Below, in pieces: positions 13,012 through 24,030 of a stretch of 64,000 nucleotides of DNA. Position numbers and translations under genes: made by a program. Origin of the DNA: Epiperipatus broadwayi. Taxonomy: Eukaryota > Onychophora > Udeonychophora > Euonychophora > Peripatidae. The stretch spans positions 2,836,147 through 2,900,146 of the forward strand of contig JAQFVV010006311.1 in NCBI GenBank assembly GCA_028023455.1. Direction: 5' to 3'. The notes below the pieces were generated by a model. The model searched no databases. It was given only the letters and a program-made list of their open reading frames with translations, and had not been told where the DNA came from. How positions within the stretch are numbered: position 1 is the stretch's first letter; every line of letters begins with the position of its first letter.

Positions 13012-13244
13012 GTAGAGTTAAAAGGTGGCTGCTGGAGGGTTGCATTAGATCCTAAGATCTAGGTGCAGTGCTCTCAGATCCAAGGCTCTCACTGATGAAG
13101 GCCATAAGCCAGAAACTAGTTTGGGGATATTGGATGAGTAGGCACTAGATAGGGATTTTATGCACAAGCCTTCTGGCATCCATTGATTACTATGTCTTGC
13201 TTAGAGTGGCACTACTATATGGAGAGAGTTTTGCCTATTATAAC
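13012..13244 (+). mobile_element. Family B hammerhead repeat, solo copy with 11-bp target duplication
   Basis: Bounded by TTAATAGTTAT at 13001-13011 and 13245-13255. It runs from GGTGGCTGCTGGAGGG to GAGAGTTTTGCCTA. It has no ORF; it is about 80% like the copy at 8053-8342 by eye. Confidence 0.8.
13086..13127 (+). ncRNA. Hammerhead ribozyme motif (family B)
   Basis: Stem I strand CTCTCA, CTGATGA, stem II GGC/GCC with loop CATAA, GAAA, stem III AC/GT with loop TA, cleavage base T, then TGGGGA. The conserved core is complete, but the 10.1-11.1 pair next to stem II is A-A, and stem I uses G-U pairs. Activity is uncertain. Confidence 0.55.
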
Positions 13245-13444
13245 TTAATAGTTATTTTCAATGCATTTAAAATGACTAATTTAGCAAATAAATATATACC
13301 ATTTGTAGTTTTAACCCACCAATAATTTTTAAATCTCATTAGATTATGTATTTTTTAAATTCTATGCACTGATCACATTTACTTAAAATCTTATATTAGT
13401 ATATAGATTATTATAATAAATAATTCTTTATATATATATATTGT

Positions 13445-15478
13445 AACAGGAACTGGGTTCAAACCCTGTTACAAAAGGAACGAGAATGTAGTTGTATATA
13501 ATTTTTATTTATTTATTAGTATTAGATAATTATTTATAAAAGTCGCACATACCAAGCGCACGTGTATTTGCTGGAACGAGGGGTATGGGTATATATTATG
13601 AGTGGCATACGTATATGTAGGTAGATATTATTGTTGAGAACAGGAAAGTAGAAATTTAGAAGACTTTAAAGCAGGTAAAAGAAAAGTTTCTTTTGTGAGT
13701 ATAAACTTCCTGAATGAATTGGCAAAATGGATCACATTGTTCAATAAAAAGAAAGAAAAATAAAGAAAGCAAAATCCAACTGCTTGAATGGATATATATT
13801 TTTTTGTGTGTGTTTGTTTTAATTAAATGGATTTTTCAGAAATAATTTTGATTAAGAAAAATGAACATGGAATGCCATTAGTTATTGAACTATTTTTCGA
13901 TCTCTTTTGTGTGGTTAAAGTTGACAAAAGGATTTGTAATTAAAAGTTCAGGAATTTAAAAAGAAAAAGAGAGATATGTAAAAGTCAAGATCGCTAAGTG
14001 GTTTTCCTTTTGTTTGACATTTTTGTAAGAAAATCTATTTTTGAAACAAAGGAATACCAGCGATCAGGTGGGAGGCAACTGGGATTGATTAATTAATTTG
14101 AAAAAAATGGACAGTTGAGCTCTGCTAGTCTTACGTGCAAGATATTTTAAATTTTAGTTGAAGAAAATTTATTAGCTGAAAAGAAGAAAGTTGGAGAAGC
14201 AAATTGTGTGAACTGAACTACATATATGAGTGACCTCATGGATCACATGGGGTAGAATCACCATCGTGCTTGGTCGGTGTTCGGACCCCAGCCGTTTTAA
14301 TATGCCACGTTAATATATTCTACAATCAACATCTCCAACTGCCCTACATAACTAAAGCTATTTGAATCCAGTGTAGATCGTATGCCATTCTGGAATTAAA
14401 CCGAAAGAATAAAGAACAGAAGATTGAATATGCCACTTTAGAGGGACTAAAGGAATGAAATGTTAAGTGGAAGCGATAGATGCCATATTTGCCTAGGTAG
14501 GATTCCCGGAATCTTTTTGCGAGTGCACTCGGAAATACATACGCCAGTTATTCAAATTATACTATACCGGTAAATATACACTTATTATGCCATTTTCAAT
14601 TTTTAAAGTTAATCCAACCTAATTGCAAGAATATTTCATACTATACCTGTATTATTGAATTTTTTTTTTATTGTCTTCTCCTGAATAATATTTCATTAAA
14701 ATATTTATTATATGTATATGTGTGCCATTTATTGATTGTGTTTTTTAAATAAGTAATAGTAGATCTGTAGCTAAATTATTGATTTAGTGCGATACACGTT
14801 ATAGAATTTATGAGTTCCAAAATCTTATACACGTGCATGCTGGTGTGAATTTAACGATAATTTATAGCGAGACAGATTAGTTAGCAAAGTATATGAGGAT
14901 TGTAAAAGATTTAGTTTAAACTTTAATGGGATAACAGAAATAGAAAGATATAGAACGAATTGATTTGAAATAGCATTCCCTTTCGTTTCTTCTCCGGCGC
15001 ATGGTGCTCCCACACCCTGAGCATTAAGACGGGCAACTAATTAAAAGGCTGAATCAAATAAATATTTAATGGACCCTACATTTCTTGTTGAATAATGAAT
15101 TTGGCGCTTGGCAACGAACAAAAAAAAATAGATTCGTTGTCCATAAACGTAGAGGTCTAGTTAAAGTTAAGTTAAAGCTGGGAGGGTTTGATTTCATTAC
15201 CTGATGTGTATGTGTTTTGTTGTCGGTTGCTTCACTTACCCCTTTGAATGACCCAAAGTTCGGGAAAACTTCGCGTAAGGGGTGAATGACTCTATTTGTT
15301 TTCGGGAAAACTTCGTATGGGAAGGGCCGTTAGTAATATATATGCGTCACTGTAAAAATTCACCCTCGGAAAGAACAACTGTAGGAAAATTGGTTTGATA
15401 AAAGTAAAGGTTTGAATTCAGCTAAATTATAATTTTAAAAACGTAAACAGTACTCAGAAGAGGGGTAAATTGTTTCAA
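13445..15478. mobile_element. Unclassified ~2 kb insertion, GC-richer than surroundings
   Basis: This block is visibly less AT-rich than its flanks, and both edges carry TATATATATATTGT (13431-13444, 15479-15492), a possible target duplication, although the flank is itself a (TA)n tract. It opens with an inverted repeat (AACAGG...CCTGTT) and contains two direct copies of TTCGGGAAAACTTCG near 15260 and 15301. No ORF above 62 codons is present. It could be a long solo LTR or a non-autonomous element; I cannot place it. Confidence 0.5.
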
Positions 15479-16705
15479 TATATATATATTGTTTAATTCA
15501 AAAAATATCTTCTTTACATTACTTCATTAAATATCTTAATACTATCACATCTATTTCAAATGCAATTGCTTTTTATTTTTTTACAATTTCTTAGGATTCA
15601 GAGCAAAACTTTTATTTTTTTATTATCATTTCCTTGAAAAACAGGTTTATCCTGTCCCTATTTCAGTTTGCTAATTATTTCAATCATATCAATAGTAAAT
15701 GATTGTCTTTAAACTCATATGTTTAACCTTGATTGTTTCTTGTCTTCAGCAAACATCTGTACATACTGTTGTACATTCTGTGATCTCTTTATTGCTTTTC
15801 ATTAAAAAAAACTATTTTTAAACACATTGGTATATATTTTTTGATATTATATTATTTCTATTAAAAGCACATCATCCAAGATTTATTCTATGATTGATTT
15901 CATTATATTTCTATCTGCTTTAATGATTACACCTAGATGAACCTTACTATTATCTTTTATTTATGAAAAAAAACATTGGATTTTAAGGTTTAATTGTTTT
16001 TTTTTTTAGTATTCATCTTTAACATTCTAATTTATTACTTTTATGAGTTCATGCAGCATTTTCTTGTAAAAAATAATTATTTCATCTGTAAAACCTAAAT
16101 GACTTAAGTATTCTTCATTTATTTTTGTTCTCTTTTTTCCCCATTTCAATCCACACAAAAATCTGTATCCATGTTAATTTACTTGGAGACATAATAACAT
16201 TATTTTTATATTTTGATAAATATTTTTCAGATTTTGCAGCATCATGTATTTATGTTTTCTGCCAAAGCTTTAACAACAAATCAAATGCCTGCTCATAATC
16301 TATGAATTCCATGCAAATTGGCATTTACACTTATTGATCATTTTGATAAATTCTCTCAATTCTTGGATGTGATTTAGCCTGAATTTTGTTGTTGTCTTAA
16401 GATGAAAATTTTATTTAAACGAATTATATTGAACTTAATAAAGTTATTATATAGAAATGGTAGATAATTGATTGAGTAGTAATTTTAGATCTCTCTTCCA
16501 ATATATCTGCTGTATTTTTATCATTTACACATTTAATGTAAGACTTTGCCAATAATTTGACTGTTTTTTTTTTTAATCTTTTTTTTAAAATACCTATAAT
16601 AATTTCATCATTTTCTGGAAGCTCTTAACATTATTCATAGATTTAATTGTTTTTTTGTCATCTTTTCATAAGATAATTAAAGTTAAAACTGTAAGGAAGA
16701 TAGAG

Positions 16706-16740
16706 CTCTGATGAAGACTGTTGGACAGTTGAAACTGTAA
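16706..16740 (+). ncRNA. Possible hammerhead-like motif (third family)
   Basis: CTGATGA at 16708, then a 6-bp stem II (GACTGT/ACAGTT, loop TGG), then GAAACTGTA. The core order fits a hammerhead, but stem I is only about 2 bp, so the call is tentative. It is related to the right arm of the palindrome at 467-671. Confidence 0.35.
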
Positions 16741-17205
16741 GAAAATAAAGAAGTTTAAGAAAATTACTTGCATTAAAGTGTATATGAATGAAGTATTATA
16801 AGTAAGATACTGTCATACTTGAATGGAATATTTTATTTCCAGGTTCTTTATTACTGTACCTTTTTTGTAGCATTTTTTCATATGTTCAATAAGGTTATCC
16901 TTGTTTTTAATCACAATATTGTTTTGATATTGCTTAAATAACTTTTTTTCTCATAACAATTAGTTGTTTATATTTTTGAAACTTTAATTCTTTTCTAGTT
17001 TTTTTTTGCTGATTTTGTTTTGTTTTATTATGTGATAATTAACTTTTTTTTATCTCACTTCGTAAAATTTTAAATATTCAGTTTTTTTTAGAGGAATCAT
17101 TTAAAAATATTTTTGTATTTCTTTTAATTTTATAAATTGCATTACTTCAATTGAAAATGTTCCAATAAAATGCTGTTTTCTGTTCCTGTTATCTCAATAG
17201 TTATT

Positions 17206-17343
17206 AAACAAGGCAAAACTCTCCATACAGTAGTGCCACTCTGTGCCAACCAGAGTGTTCAATGGATGGCACTACTGTATGAAGAGTTTTGCCTTGTTTA
17301 TTAACAATTATTTGCTACTATAAGAGATAGTGATGTTTAGTGG
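17206..17343. mobile_element. Short palindromic family B insertion with 13-bp target duplication
   Basis: CTCAATAGTTATT occurs at 17193-17205 and 17344-17356. Inside, CAAAACTCTCCATACAGTAGTGCC is followed by its near reverse complement, then a tail (ACAATTATTTGCTACTATAAG) like that after the element at 11849-12171. The hammerhead region is absent. Confidence 0.8.
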
Positions 17344-18758
17344 CTCAATAGTTATTCTTAGTAGTTTAACTGTTATCTCATTTTAATTTTATTCAGTCTG
17401 AGCCTCCTTCAGAATTTGATATTTTGAAACAGTTTATAAATTCTTGTTTAAATTAATTAAAGTATTTTAAAGGTTAGATAGCCAACTACTGATACTATAT
17501 TTTTTGATAGCTTTTATCTCTGGTTTTACTTACAACTGGTATCAATAAATAATTATTTTCTACATTGAATATAATGATCATGTTTTACAATACTTATATT
17601 CTGTTATTATAACTATAGTCCAACTATACCATATCTTTGTTTGGATCATAGTTTTTTTTTTTTTAAATAAAATCATAACTTACAAATATATCCACAAATA
17701 CCACAAGTTTATATCCACTTTACTTTTTGCCTCTATATCTATTACATTTTTAAAAGCATTTTTATTGTTTAATCATTTTATAATTCTAGCATTAAAATCT
17801 TTTTTGACAGTTTGAATATGTTGTTTAATATATTCAAAAACATTTTATATATTTAAATAAAAATGCTTTACTTCTTCAGAATGAGAATTAGTTGCATTGG
17901 ATATCTTTAATTATCTTGAATGCCAATCTTGATATTTTGTCTTAAAACAATTTATCTTTATAATATTCTTCTTGCATGTTTTATTTATTATGATTCCTAT
18001 CCTTATTTCTGCTTGTATTTGTAGTAGAGTAGATATTCATTTCTTAAATCAATTGTTGTTCATCTTTACTTCTAATTTCATACGATCCAATATTGTGTCA
18101 TTAAATATTAGAGAATTAATTTTCCAATTTATATAATTATTATTTACTTGATTATAATTTATAGTTGTAAGTGATAAATCATCCTTGAGTGGCTGATGAC
18201 TATATTCTTCAGATAAGAGAGCTATGTTGCACTTTATCTGTCATAAATGTAAATATGAAAAAAAGAGCATTCACATAAATACAAACACATTTCCTTTAAG
18301 AGGAAAACTCAACTAATAACTCAATTAAGAATTATCAGTCATCTGAGAAGGAAAGATTAGTCATTCACTAAGCTATCTCATATAAGTTGGTGAACCATCC
18401 ATCCCATGTTTATTTATTATGAAAATATTTATATAATAAAAACAGCTATGGCAACTAGTGGATATTAAGAATTTGTTCTGTTTAGCTTTTTTAAGGCCTG
18501 CGAAAGAAATATAAAGGTTTCCTTTTAGTCAATAAACTTTTTTTTAGTTACACTTAGAGAAATAGATATGTACAATTATTCCCACTCTTTTTGCATAATT
18601 TTTACAAACCTCTGCTAATGAAATGTATTTTAGTACAATGAACAAACTATATTTTCTATGAAAAGAAATATGACAAGTTACTGAAGTTTTTTTTTTATCT
18701 CTTTTTTTATAAATTTAATTCTAGGATGTACATTATTTTAAATATTTGTCTTCTTTAG

Positions 18759-18980
18759 GAAGCAATAGCAGCTAATTCATACTTGTGTCCTCCATACAAA
18801 GTTAATCATGGAAATGTGGAAGATGCTTTTAATTCATGTGACCATATCATTGAAGGTGAAGTTTATGTAGGAAACCAAAAACATCTTTACATTGAACCAA
18901 TGGCAGTAGTGGTCATACCTTCAGGAGAACAGAAGGAAATGGATATTATTATTACAACACAAGATCCAAGCAAAACACAG
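18759..18980 (+). CDS. XDH/AOX: XDH/AOX exon 4 of window
   Basis: The acceptor TTCTTTAG ends at 18758 and the donor CAG|GTATCA starts at 18981; 74 codons, phase 0 on both sides. It encodes EAIAANSYLCPPYKVNHGNV, then a GEVYVGNQKHLYIEPMA core and TTQDPSKTQ. In XDH this is the ...GEIYIGGQEHFYLET...STQNTMKTQ region, where the glutamine of GGQEH contacts the molybdenum centre; the window protein has the equivalent as GNQKH, retaining the Gln. The compound microsatellite begins about 390 bp downstream. Confidence 0.96.
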
Positions 18981-19364
18981 GTATCAACATATATTTATTT
19001 TACTATTTATCTTCCAACTTTCTATTTACAAAACTACTTATCTAGTTACCTATCTATTTAACCATTTATCTGCTATTTTAGTCTATTTATTTAGCCCATC
19101 ACCTATTAATTTATTCAATAAATTATTCACTTGGTTATCTAGTTAATTTGTATCTACTTATTTACTTGCCTATTTATTTATCTGCTTAACTACTTACTCA
19201 TATACCTAATTGTCTATCTTACTTTCTATCTCTCTAACTTACACTTTTCTATAAATTATTTATCTATTTACCTAACTATGCATATTCTTTTCTAGGTACC
19301 TACTTATCTTCTATTTATTATCCAATAATTATATTACCATCATCTGTCCATTCATTCATCTATG

Positions 19365-19369
19365 CTTGC

Positions 19370-19429
<60 letters not shown>

Positions 19430-19990
19430 GTCTGTCTGTCTGTCTGTCTGCCTGCCTGCCTGCCTGCCCGCCCGCCCGCCCGCCCGCCCCCGCCTGCCCC
19501 CTGCCTACCTGCCTGCCCGCCCGCCCGCCCGCCCATCCATCCATCCATCCATCTATCCATTTATCTACCTATCCATTTATCCATTCTATCCATCCATCTA
19601 TTCATCTATCCATCCATCCATCTATCTATCTATCCATATATCCATCCATCTATCTATCCATCTATTGATCTATCTATCTATCTATCCATTTATCCATCCA
19701 TCCATCTATCTATCCATCTATCTATCCATCTATCTATCTGTCCATGAATCTATCCATCTATCTATCTATCTATCTGTCTGTCTGTCTATCTGTCTGTCTA
19801 TCTCTGTCTGTCTATCTCTGTCTGTTTATCTGTCTGTCTATCTCTGACTGTCTATCTCTGTCTGTCTATCTCTGTCCGTCTACCTCTGTCTGTCTATCTC
19901 TGTCTGTCTATCTCTGTCTGTCTATCTCTGTCTGTCTCTGTGTCTCTCTGTCTGTCTGTCCATCCATCCATCTGTCCATCCGTCTGTCCG
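19365..19990 (+). repeat. Compound tetranucleotide microsatellite
   Basis: (TCTA)n passes into (TGTC)n, (TGCC)n, (CCCG)n, (CCAT)n and mixed CTAT/CTGT blocks. The ~90 bp GC-rich centre (19440-19530) is the most GC-rich spot in the window. Long open frames here (for example from 19362) are low-complexity artefacts. Confidence 0.97.
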
Positions 19991-20279
19991 ATAACTGCTT
20001 ATCATCTACTCTATTTATTTATCTGTCAGTCAATCTATCAACCTACTTATATATCTATATATAAATTTAACTACTTATTTACTTCCTTAATTATCTGCCA
20101 ATCAACTATTTATCTATCTATCTATCTACTTGATATCTATATATCTAATTATCTAATTTATAGTTAATATTGATTTATATATTTAATATTATTATAATAA
20201 ATTCTATAAGATTTAACTTATATTTTATTATGCATAAAATTATATTTGATATTATTTATATATCATTATTATTTTCAAC

Positions 20280-20570
20280 CATTATCAGTTCAATGCAAGC
20301 CCTCCAAGTTTAATCCAGTTTCTCCATTTTTCTTTTCCACATTACTTCAACACAATTTCTTATTTTATTTATCCATTTCATGTATGGTTTCTTTTTAGAT
20401 CTTTTACAATATTTCAGAATAACAGTCCAAAATTCTAACTTTCCATCTGTTATTATCTTTTTTAGATATGTGATCAGCCCCAGCTTTATTTCAGTTTCCT
20501 AATTCTTTCAATGATGTCTGTAATGTCTTTTCACCAACTTATTTCATTTTCAATCCCTTCTTGTTATTTC
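20280..20570 (-). mobile_element. RTE LINE 3'-end fragment
   Basis: It aligns by eye over its whole length with 43166-43490, from the TTATCAGT.CA.TGCA start through a ...GTATGGT.T.TTTTTAGATCTTTT... block to CTTCTTGTTA. It ends at a (CA)n tract. Confidence 0.6.

Positions 20571-20572
<2 letters not shown>

Positions 20573-20624
<52 letters not shown>
20573..20624. repeat. (CA)n(TA)n microsatellite
   Basis: About 42 bp of CA followed by about 10 bp of TA. Confidence 0.97.
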
Positions 20625-21863
20625 TCTAACCTCCAACTCGTGCATTTTCACTTCCAGATAATATATGATATGAAATAAAATGGGTTCTAGCTCAGTTAAT
20701 AATTAATAAATAAAATATTCAGCATTAAAATTAAATATTCCACTAGCTCAAATTTAAAATTCGAATAAGGTTCAATTTATAAAAATAAATTAAATAAATA
20801 TTTAATATTTTCATGAGACTTGAAGTGAAAATACAGGTGACAAGATAGATTACATTGAGCCAATATCCTGCAGGATACTATCTCAATGGCATAAGAACAC
20901 TATCCCCCTTTATTACTATTTTAAATAACAAACTCATAGTATTCTTACGACTTTAATGACTTCTACTCACTAAGATTAAACCAATAATTAAATCTTAATC
21001 TTCTATTTATAATAATCTAGCTCAAATAAAATAATCTCAGGTTCATTTTATTCTAAGTTAATAAAAATACGGTAGTAAAATATGAGAAGGGATTTTATGT
21101 CATAATCTACTACACTTAAACTAATAATAATAAATAACAGTAATAATATTCTTCATTGTTTAACTAATTCTGTATATCTTTTCTTTTTACTATAATTTTA
21201 TTACCATAATAAAATAATGAAATAATATAATATGATCTTATATCTTCATGTAATGATATAATAAATACGTGGTAGCATTTTAATAATCTGACAAACAAAA
21301 TATGTGTGGCAACTGATAGCATATAATTTAATATAATATTGTGATAACTGATTTATGACCAATAAAATAATGTAAGATTATGATTATTTAATTATAATGA
21401 ATACCAATAAAATATTTAAAATTCTTAAAATAATTCTCTATTTATCTTTTGTGCAAAATTATATATTTGTTTCACTTATTATGCATATATCGTGATTTCA
21501 TGCAGCGATGTGGAGAAATAAATAACTCGGACACAAAATTTTTGAAATAACAGAATTTAACAAAGTTTATTACTAACAACAAATAAATAAACAATTTATT
21601 TACACTATTTACAGTGGATATCCTTAACTTTTTTACTTTACAGTTTGATCTACCGGGTTATAAAAAAAATAATTTATATTTCAAGTATATCTTTATTTAG
21701 ATTTAGGACAAAATTTAAAAAAAAATGTTACTATTTGGTTTCTCATTATGGTTAACTTATTACAAATATATTTATCTACTTTATTAGCAGCAGCATTTTA
21801 TCCTTAATATTATTAAACTATCTTATTTTAAAAAAATTCATACTTAGAAAACATTCTATATAC

Positions 21864-22033
21864 AAAATTAACAAAGCGTATGCCACACTTGAATGAGAAG
21901 CTATAAAGATACACAGAAATTATTACACGCTAAGCGCTTTCGAGGTCTTTTGCCTCATATTCATAGCGGTACTGTGAGCTGCAGAATGAAAAAACAGGGC
22001 AAGGGAAACAAAACAGTATGCAAAGCATATGCA
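21864..22033 (+). repeat. Inverted copy of the PLE 5' end
   Basis: The + strand here repeats the first ~150 bp of the PLE, including its first ~50 codons (MRSYKDTQKLL...GKGNKT). The two copies differ at a few bases. The ORF at 21893-22216 is this fragment and not a separate gene. Confidence 0.9.
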
Positions 22034-22078
22034 AATGAACTAGATAGTCCAACGTTTGGAGATGTCAAAGCAGGTATC

Positions 22079-22768
22079 TCATCTATTGATGGAGTTATTA
22101 TTGCCATTAATAAAATATGCTTCTCTGATTTTCCGCTTGATGTCATTTTTCTCAATACAGACTATTTTAGGGCTGGAAGGTTCAAACAAATGTCCTGTCT
22201 TCTTGGAATGCTCTAAAAATGTTGATGAATTATCATTGTTTTTCATGGCTCTATTATATGTATATCTGTGTTGTGCTGTCCTGTTGATTATGCCTGCCTT
22301 GGTCTTTCCAAAATAAATGGCCCAGCAACCAGGTTGTGGGCAAGCTATGCTGTAAATGATATGGGGAGTCTGAGAAGGTTCAATTTTGTCCTTAGAGTTA
22401 TTGATTAGATGATTAGTGCATGGGGGTGTATGAAAGCTAATTTTAAATTTATTGGCCAAAACCTTGATTAATTGATAGGAGATTTTAGGTATGTGGGGAA
22501 GAGTAATATATGGAAGTTTAATATTGTTATTATTGTCAGTGATTTTCCTATAAAATTGTTTGATTTTATTGTTAATAGTGTTGAGTTTATAGCCTGCTTG
22601 TAGTAGGTCTTTGGTGTAAAGATGTATATTATTCTTTCTATCTGCCTCAAACTTGCACAGCTGCATATTTTTATATAAAAATGCTTGCAGGCCTGCCAAT
22701 TTGTGAGAGCTTGGAGAGTTGGAGTGTGGGTGTATAAAGCCTCTGATTTCAAAGGGCTTTATTATCAT
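22079..22768 (-). pseudogene. PLE GIY-YIG endonuclease portion
   Basis: A 229-codon continuation of the PLE polyprotein after the frameshift. The C-terminal part shows IIYSIACPQPGCWAIYFGKT (the GIY and YIG strands, here IYS and IYFG), then the Arg-containing helix GIINRTAQHR, FLEHSKKTGH, and a Glu-containing REAYFINGNNNSINR end. PLE GIY-YIG nucleases nick target DNA for integration. The stop lies just before the inverted terminal copy. Whether the nuclease is still active cannot be told. Confidence 0.88.
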
Positions 22769-22862
22769 TGAATAATTTATATCTCTTTCATCGCGTGTTA
22801 ACCTAAGGTCAAGGTAATCTAGACTTTGGAATGCGTCTTCTGTTGTGGAATTGATAGTTAGA

Positions 22863-23981
22863 TTAGTATTGTGTAATACTATTTATAGTGTGCTGGTTGG
22901 CTAAAATAAATATATCATCTACGTACCGCATGTATATAGTGTGAGGGCTGTCAGCTTGATATTTGGACATGATTAGTCTTTCGTAGTGATTAAGGAAAAT
23001 GCTGGTTACGATTCCACTGAGGGGGAGGCCCATAGGCCAACCACTTTTCATATTGTACCAAACGTGCTCAAATGTTGTATATATATGTTTATCCATCCAT
23101 GTTAAAAATGTAACGATGAAATTAATGCATTCAGCTGACATCGTGTTGGTAAGTTCTTGTTGGATGATTTGAATAGATTGTTTTCTGTCCACCGATCCAT
23201 ATAATTCTTTGACGTCAAGGGTAGTCATATAGAAGTTGTTTTCGATCGTGGCTTTTTTGATTTTTTCCACAACTTGAAAGGACGAATTAACAGAATAATT
23301 TCCAAAGCCCAAGCTGTCTATTAATAGTTGATTAACCATTTTCGTGGTTTGAAAATAATGGACTCCCCCAAAATCCATCATTAAATGCAACGGTTCACCA
23401 GGCTTATGGAGTTTAATGTTGGCAAATATTCTTGGAGCTTTAGTGGAGGAAGGATAAACTCGGTAGTATTCCGCAATTGAAATGCCTTTGATTTTATGAG
23501 GACGGAGAATGGATGAAACAAATTTATCGCGGTTAAGCTTATGGTTGAATTGTGCAACAGGAGTGAGTTGTAGATTTGTAATTTGTTCATTTATTTTCCT
23601 CTTATAATCCTGAGAATTTAAAAGCACAAATCTACTGCCCTTATTTTCTTTAAGGCAAATTAAATTATTGCGATCAAGAAACTGTTTCGTAATTTTGATG
23701 TCGCTATTCCAGCTATTATCTTTTATATGTAACTGTTTTTGTTTAATAGATTTAGCTATATTTGTTATAATGTTATCTCTATGTGGGTTATTAATCAAAT
23801 TTGCTTCGACATCAGCGATTAGCTCTAATTTGGGTTGTTTTGCATATGCTTTGCATATTGTTTTGTTTCCCTTGCCCTGTTTTTTCGTTCTGCAGCTCAC
23901 AGTACCGCTATGAATATGAGGCAAAAGACCTCGAAAGCGCTTAGCGTATAATAATTTCTGTGTATCTTTATAGCTTCTCAT
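22863..23981 (-). pseudogene. PLE reverse transcriptase (frameshifted before the endonuclease)
   Basis: A 372-codon reading from the Met at 23981. An N-terminal basic stretch precedes CLKENKGSRFVLL; then come KLHKPGEPLHLMMDFGG, the catalytic-Asp motif TLDVKELYGSV, GWPMGLPLSGIVTSI, and the active site MRYVDDIFIL at the C-terminal end. These are PLE/telomerase-type RT motifs with both catalytic aspartates of YVDD kept. The frame stops just after YVDD (HTINSITQY), while homologous sequence resumes in another frame downstream, so a recent frameshift has broken an otherwise intact ORF. The first ~50 codons lie in the inverted terminal repeat. Confidence 0.9.
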
Positions 23982-24030
23982 TCAAGTGTGGCATACGCTT
24001 TGTTAATTTTGCATATTAAAACATTCTATA

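Larger units (their letters stand above)
15560..18200 (-). mobile_element. Degraded RTE-type LINE fragment
   Basis: On the - strand near 15840-15905 the reading EINHRINLG.CAFNRNN, with a stop, matches the C-terminal RT signature seen intact at 43525-43707. The 15640-15700 text matches the 3' parts at 20280 and 43380. Many stops and frameshifts; limits are approximate. It carries the family B insertion at 17206-17343. Confidence 0.65.
8875..18758 (+). other. Intron 3
   Basis: A 9.9 kb intron. From 8875 to about 11830 I see only AT-rich DNA. Beyond that lie a palindromic family B element, a solo family B element, a ~2 kb GC-richer insertion, a - strand RTE LINE remnant and a small family B insertion. 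From 18250 to the exon nothing is recognised. Confidence 0.75.
21861..24017 (-). mobile_element. Penelope-like retroelement (PLE) with inverted terminal copies
   Basis: The element lies on the - strand, with an RT domain followed by a GIY-YIG endonuclease, the order found in canonical PLEs. Its ~150-bp 5' end (23859-24010) is present again in inverted form at the other end (21864-22033), as PLE pseudo-LTRs often are. The target duplication AAAACATTCTATA (13 bp) lies at 21848-21860 and 24018-24030. The ~2.2 kb length is short but includes both domains. One frameshift near 22865-22885 separates them. Confidence 0.92.

Noticed and set aside
19362-20167. Long open frames rich in Ile/Tyr/Leu/Ser and Pro
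   Set aside because: They are translations of tetranucleotide repeats in several frames at once, with no protein signal.
21893-22216. 107-codon ORF on the + strand
   Set aside because: Its first ~50 codons are the inverted copy of the PLE 5' end; the remainder is antisense to the endonuclease.
23900-23960. Hairpin plus CCTCGAAAGC in the PLE terminal repeats as a hammerhead
   Set aside because: A GAGG/CCTC stem followed by GAAA is present, but no CUGANGA precedes it and stem III does not pair properly, so I cannot call it.
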